From positions 1-15,856 of the forward strand of contig PMCR01000117.1 in NCBI GenBank assembly GCA_003155465.1: DNA of 15,856 bases, written 5' to 3'. The notes below the pieces were generated by a model. The model was given only the letters and a program-made list of their open reading frames with translations, was not told where the DNA came from and did not search any database. The position numbers were made by a program, and so were the translations under genes. This document shows positions 13,169-15,856 of this stretch, piece by piece (the first letter of the stretch is position 1; every line of letters begins with the position of its first letter). This DNA comes from Myxococcales bacterium. GTDB taxonomy: Bacteria; Myxococcota; Polyangia; Fen-1088.

Positions 13169-15856
13169 ATGAACAGGACCAGGTTGCTCAAGCTTGCGAA
13201 GCATTCAATTCCTCCAAGCCACGGGTTCGCTGCCCTTGGGCCGGCATTCGTGCTGCTGCTAGGTGTGAGCTGTTCGAAGGTCGAATCCGAGAACAGCGCA
13301 CAGCTCGACGTAGTAGCGTTGAGCGCGATACCCCCTGGCCAGCACAAGCGGGTGTGCGGTGACGTGACACCCGGATCTGCGCGCTGCTACGCACACGTCC
13401 GCACCACCTCCGCCGGCGACGTCCAGTTGTTCTCGACGCCGAGTGGCTTCGGCCCGGCCGCTCTCCAGAGCGCCTATTTGGCGCCAACCGGTGGTGCTGG
13501 CCGAACCGTGGCCATCGTCGACGCCTATGACGACCCCTACGCTGAATCCGAACTTGCGACCTACCGATCACAATTCGGGCTGCCGCCGTGTACGACGGCC
13601 AACGGCTGCTTCAAGAAGGTGAACCAGAACGGTGCCACCAGCCCGCTGCCCGCGGCGGATTCAGGCTGGGCAGTTGAAATCGCACTTGACCTCGCCATGG
13701 TGAGCGCTATCTGCCCAAGCTGCAATATTTTGCTAGTCGAGGCCAACAGCAACGCTTGGAGTGATCTCGGAACCGCCGAAAATGCCGCTGCGGCGCTCGG
13801 CCCTTCGGCAATCTCGAATAGCTGGGGCGGTAGTGAATCCTCCAACGTGACGACCTGGGACTCTCTATACTTCAATCATTCCGGTATTCTCATCACCGTC
13901 AGCTCGGGCGATTATGGCTACGGCGTCGAATACCCAGCATCGAGCAAGTACGTGCTCGGTGTCGGCGGAACGAGCCTGGTTACGTCGGCCTCCTCTCGTG
14001 GGTGGGCAGAGGCCACCTGGGATGGAGCCGGTAGCGGCTGCAGCGCGTACATCAGCAAGCCATCGCTCCAGACCGACCCTGGGTGCAGCAGACGTACGGT
14101 GGCTGATGTTTCCGCCGTTGCCGACCCCAATACCGGGGTTGCCGTCTACTCCTCCTACGAGGGAGGCTGGATTGTTGTGGGCGGTACGAGTGCCTCGTCA
14201 CCCATCGTGGCGACAATCTTCACCGCCGCTGGCAAGACGACCGTTGGTAATGGCTTCCCATATGGCCATACCAGTGCGTTCTACGACGTTACGACCGGTA
14301 GCAATGGCAGTTGCAGCCCGGCGTATCTCTGTACGGCCCAAGTTGGGTACGATGGTCCAACGGGATGGGGCACACCGAACGGCCAGCTCATTGCCGCCAG
14401 CAGCGACATAGCTCAGGTCTTCTCGGTGACGTTCAGTCCGGCGAGCCTCGAGGGAGGCTCGCCGTCGACAGGAACCATCCTGCTGACTGCTGTCGCCCCA
14501 GCCGGTGGTGCAACGGTCGCTCTGACCAACAGCGCCCCCAGCGTGGTTACCGTTCCCAGCAGCGTCGTCGTTCCCGCTGGCAGCCAGAGCGTGACCTTCC
14601 CGGTCACCACGGTTCAGACGTCTGCCCAGACGACCGCCAGTATTCAGGCTACCTACCCGGCCAGCACCAGCGTGACGGGGACTCTGACCGTCCTTGCCTC
14701 GCCCACCGTCGCATCGGTGACCCTCTCACCGACAACCGTCCAGGGCGGCACCACGTCCACGGCTACGGTCACCCTGAGCGGAGCGGCTCCAGCGGGCGGA
14801 GCGGTCGTTGCACTTTCGAGTAGCAACACTGCTGTTGCGACCGTGCCCGCCACTCTCACGATCCCCGCAGGAGCCTTGACTGGCACATTGACGGTGAATA
14901 CCAGCGTGCAAACCACCACGAGCAACGTGGTGATTTCGGCTGCCTACCACAACACCACCCAGACTGCGACGTTGACGGTGACGCGTATTCCGAGCTTGGC
15001 TTCGCTAAGCCTCAGCCCAGCCAGCGTTGACGGTGGTGGAACCGTCACAGGAACGGTGACGCTGACGGATCCAGCCTCGAGCGGAGGCGCGGTGGTCTCG
15101 CTGGCCAGCGGCAACACCACCGTAGCGCCGGTTCCCGCGACGGTCACGGTTCCCACAGGACTTTTGGCCGCAACCTTCACCATCGTCACGACCTCAGTGA
15201 GTGCCGCGACCACCGTGACGATCTCGGGGACCTTCCCGGCGACCGTTACCCAGTCCGCCACCCTCAGCGTGTCCCCACCCGGAAATGCCGCCTACGATAG
15301 CACCCTCAAGGTTGCTCGCTGCACCGCAGTCGCAAGCTTCTGCGATACTGGCGCGAACCTGATCAGGGGCCGGGACAATATGTCGGGTGGCCCCGAGTCC
15401 AACGCGCCGAACACGCTCAACGCGAGCTGCGCCGATGGCACAGCCGGTACTTTCCACTTCGACGAGTCGCTGGATCGTCTGGCAGTCTTCACCACCGATG
15501 GAAGCGTACTGGACGCCGGCAAGACGGTCAGGATCGACGCCACGGTCTGGAACTACAGTTCCACAGACTCCTTGGACTTGTACTTCGCGCCGAACGCTAA
15601 CAACCCGGTGTGGACCGCGATCGCCACGGATGTGAAGGCCGCAGGCGGGTCGCAGACCCAACAGGTGATATCGACGACCTTCGTCCTTCCCGCCGCGACG
15701 TTGCCGGTCATTCGTGCCAACTGGCGCTATTCCGGCACAGCAGGTTCGTGCACCACGGGTAGCTACGACGATCGCGACGACCTCGTATTTGCCCTGTCCG
15801 CCGGGCCGGTGAACCAACCGCCGGTGGTGAGCGCCGGGTCGAATCAGACCATCACC
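13169..15856 (+). CDS. Secreted sedolisin (S53) peptidase with three Ig-like repeats, 3' end outside window
   Basis: The frame is open for 896 codons to the window edge. The start is ATG 13169 with GAGG 5 bases upstream. A hydrophobic export signal ends near LLLGVSC (Cys35, possible lipoprotein). The peptidase domain (about 90-410) has the sedolisin triad Glu170 and Asp174 (WAVEIALD) and Ser341 (GGTSASSP), plus the oxyanion Asp248 in SSGD; the ISNSWGG motif is also present. Such enzymes are serine-carboxyl endopeptidases, usually acid-active. Only ~55 residues separate the signal from the catalytic domain, so the usual ~180-residue prodomain is absent. Then come three ~95-residue Ser/Thr/Val-rich Ig-like repeats (about 417-510, 511-605, 606-704), each starting like SLSPASVDGG and containing APAGGAVVALSS. 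A domain with several Cys follows (706-880). The last residues (NQPPVVSAGSNQT) look like the start of a PKD-type domain. Confidence 0.9.
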   Translation, partial: MNRTRLLKLAKHSIPPSHGFAALGPAFVLLLGVSCSKVESENSAQLDVVALSAIPPGQHKRVCGDVTPGSARCYAHVRTTSAGDVQLFSTPSGFGPAALQSAYLAPTGGAGRTVAIVDAYDDPYAESELATYRSQFGLPPCTTANGCFKKVNQNGATSPLPAADSGWAVEIALDLAMVSAICPSCNILLVEANSNAWSDLGTAENAAAALGPSAISNSWGGSESSNVTTWDSLYFNHSGILITVSSGDYGYGVEYPASSKYVLGVGGTSLVTSASSRGWAEATWDGAGSGCSAYISKPSLQTDPGCSRRTVADVSAVADPNTGVAVYSSYEGGWIVVGGTSASSPIVATIFTAAGKTTVGNGFPYGHTSAFYDVTTGSNGSCSPAYLCTAQVGYDGPTGWGTPNGQLIAASSDIAQVFSVTFSPASLEGGSPSTGTILLTAVAPAGGATVALTNSAPSVVTVPSSVVVPAGSQSVTFPVTTVQTSAQTTASIQATYPASTSVTGTLTVLASPTVASVTLSPTTVQGGTTSTATVTLSGAAPAGGAVVALSSSNTAVATVPATLTIPAGALTGTLTVNTSVQTTTSNVVISAAYHNTTQTATLTVTRIPSLASLSLSPASVDGGGTVTGTVTLTDPASSGGAVVSLASGNTTVAPVPATVTVPTGLLAATFTIVTTSVSAATTVTISGTFPATVTQSATLSVSPPGNAAYDSTLKVARCTAVASFCDTGANLIRGRDNMSGGPESNAPNTLNASCADGTAGTFHFDESLDRLAVFTTDGSVLDAGKTVRIDATVWNYSSTDSLDLYFAPNANNPVWTAIATDVKAAGGSQTQQVISTTFVLPAATLPVIRANWRYSGTAGSCTTGSYDDRDDLVFALSAGPVNQPPVVSAGSNQTIT

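Noticed and set aside
13188..13875. Minus-strand frames opposite the sedolisin gene
   Set aside because: The plus strand encodes an intact catalytic S53 domain over the same bases; the minus frames are short and without motifs.
1..15856. CRISPR arrays, tRNA or rRNA genes, transposases, integrases, phage genes
   Set aside because: None was recognised by reading both strands. The only short tandem array is the five-copy heptamer at 2731-2765, which has no spacers.

Overview
The window is GC-rich, gene-dense bacterial DNA. Two features suggest a member of the Myxococcota (Polyangia-like) or a related deltaproteobacterial lineage: a surface lipoprotein with a Gly/Ser/Ala-rich linker and many cysteines, and a large secreted S53 peptidase with tandem Ig-like repeats and a terminal PKD-like segment. 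This placement is inferred from protein style; no rRNA or other phylogenetic marker is present.

Layout. At the left edge is the 3' end of an AmpG-like MFS permease (+, 1-593). It converges, across a nested inverted repeat, on a leftward block. Read in the direction of transcription (minus strand), that block is pstS, pstC, pstA, pstB, phoU (8191 to 3541), then a Spy/CpxP-like periplasmic protein, an OmpR-family response regulator and a CpxA-like histidine kinase (3341 to 643). Right of pstS is a partly decayed area: a broken PII gene fused to the tail of an outer-membrane-barrel-like protein, an intact PII gene, a small unknown ORF, and a fragment of a GH27 alpha-galactosidase. Next come a Cys-rich lipoprotein gene and a large polytopic membrane protein gene, both on minus. 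Last is a divergent plus-strand sedolisin (S53) gene that is still open at the right edge.

How it works together. The Pst genes encode the high-affinity ABC phosphate importer and its regulator PhoU. Two PhoB-type boxes (11-bp-spaced GTCAC repeats) lie directly upstream of pstS and again in the pstS-pstC gap, so the importer looks phosphate-controlled from two promoters. No phoB/phoR is recognised here. The neighbouring two-component system instead looks like an envelope-stress CpxRA pair: its Spy/CpxP-like gene has a textbook GTAAA-N5-GTAAA box upstream, with a 14-bp perfect hairpin separating it from the phoU transcript.

The most notable points are the CpxR-type operator outside its usual enterobacterial setting, the second (triple) Pho box inside the pst operon, a repeat-like GC-rich insert read in frame as the N-terminus of PstA, a chimeric PII/outer-membrane pseudogene beside an intact PII that lacks the uridylylation tyrosine, and the sedolisin with a very short N-terminal region and three Ig-like repeats.
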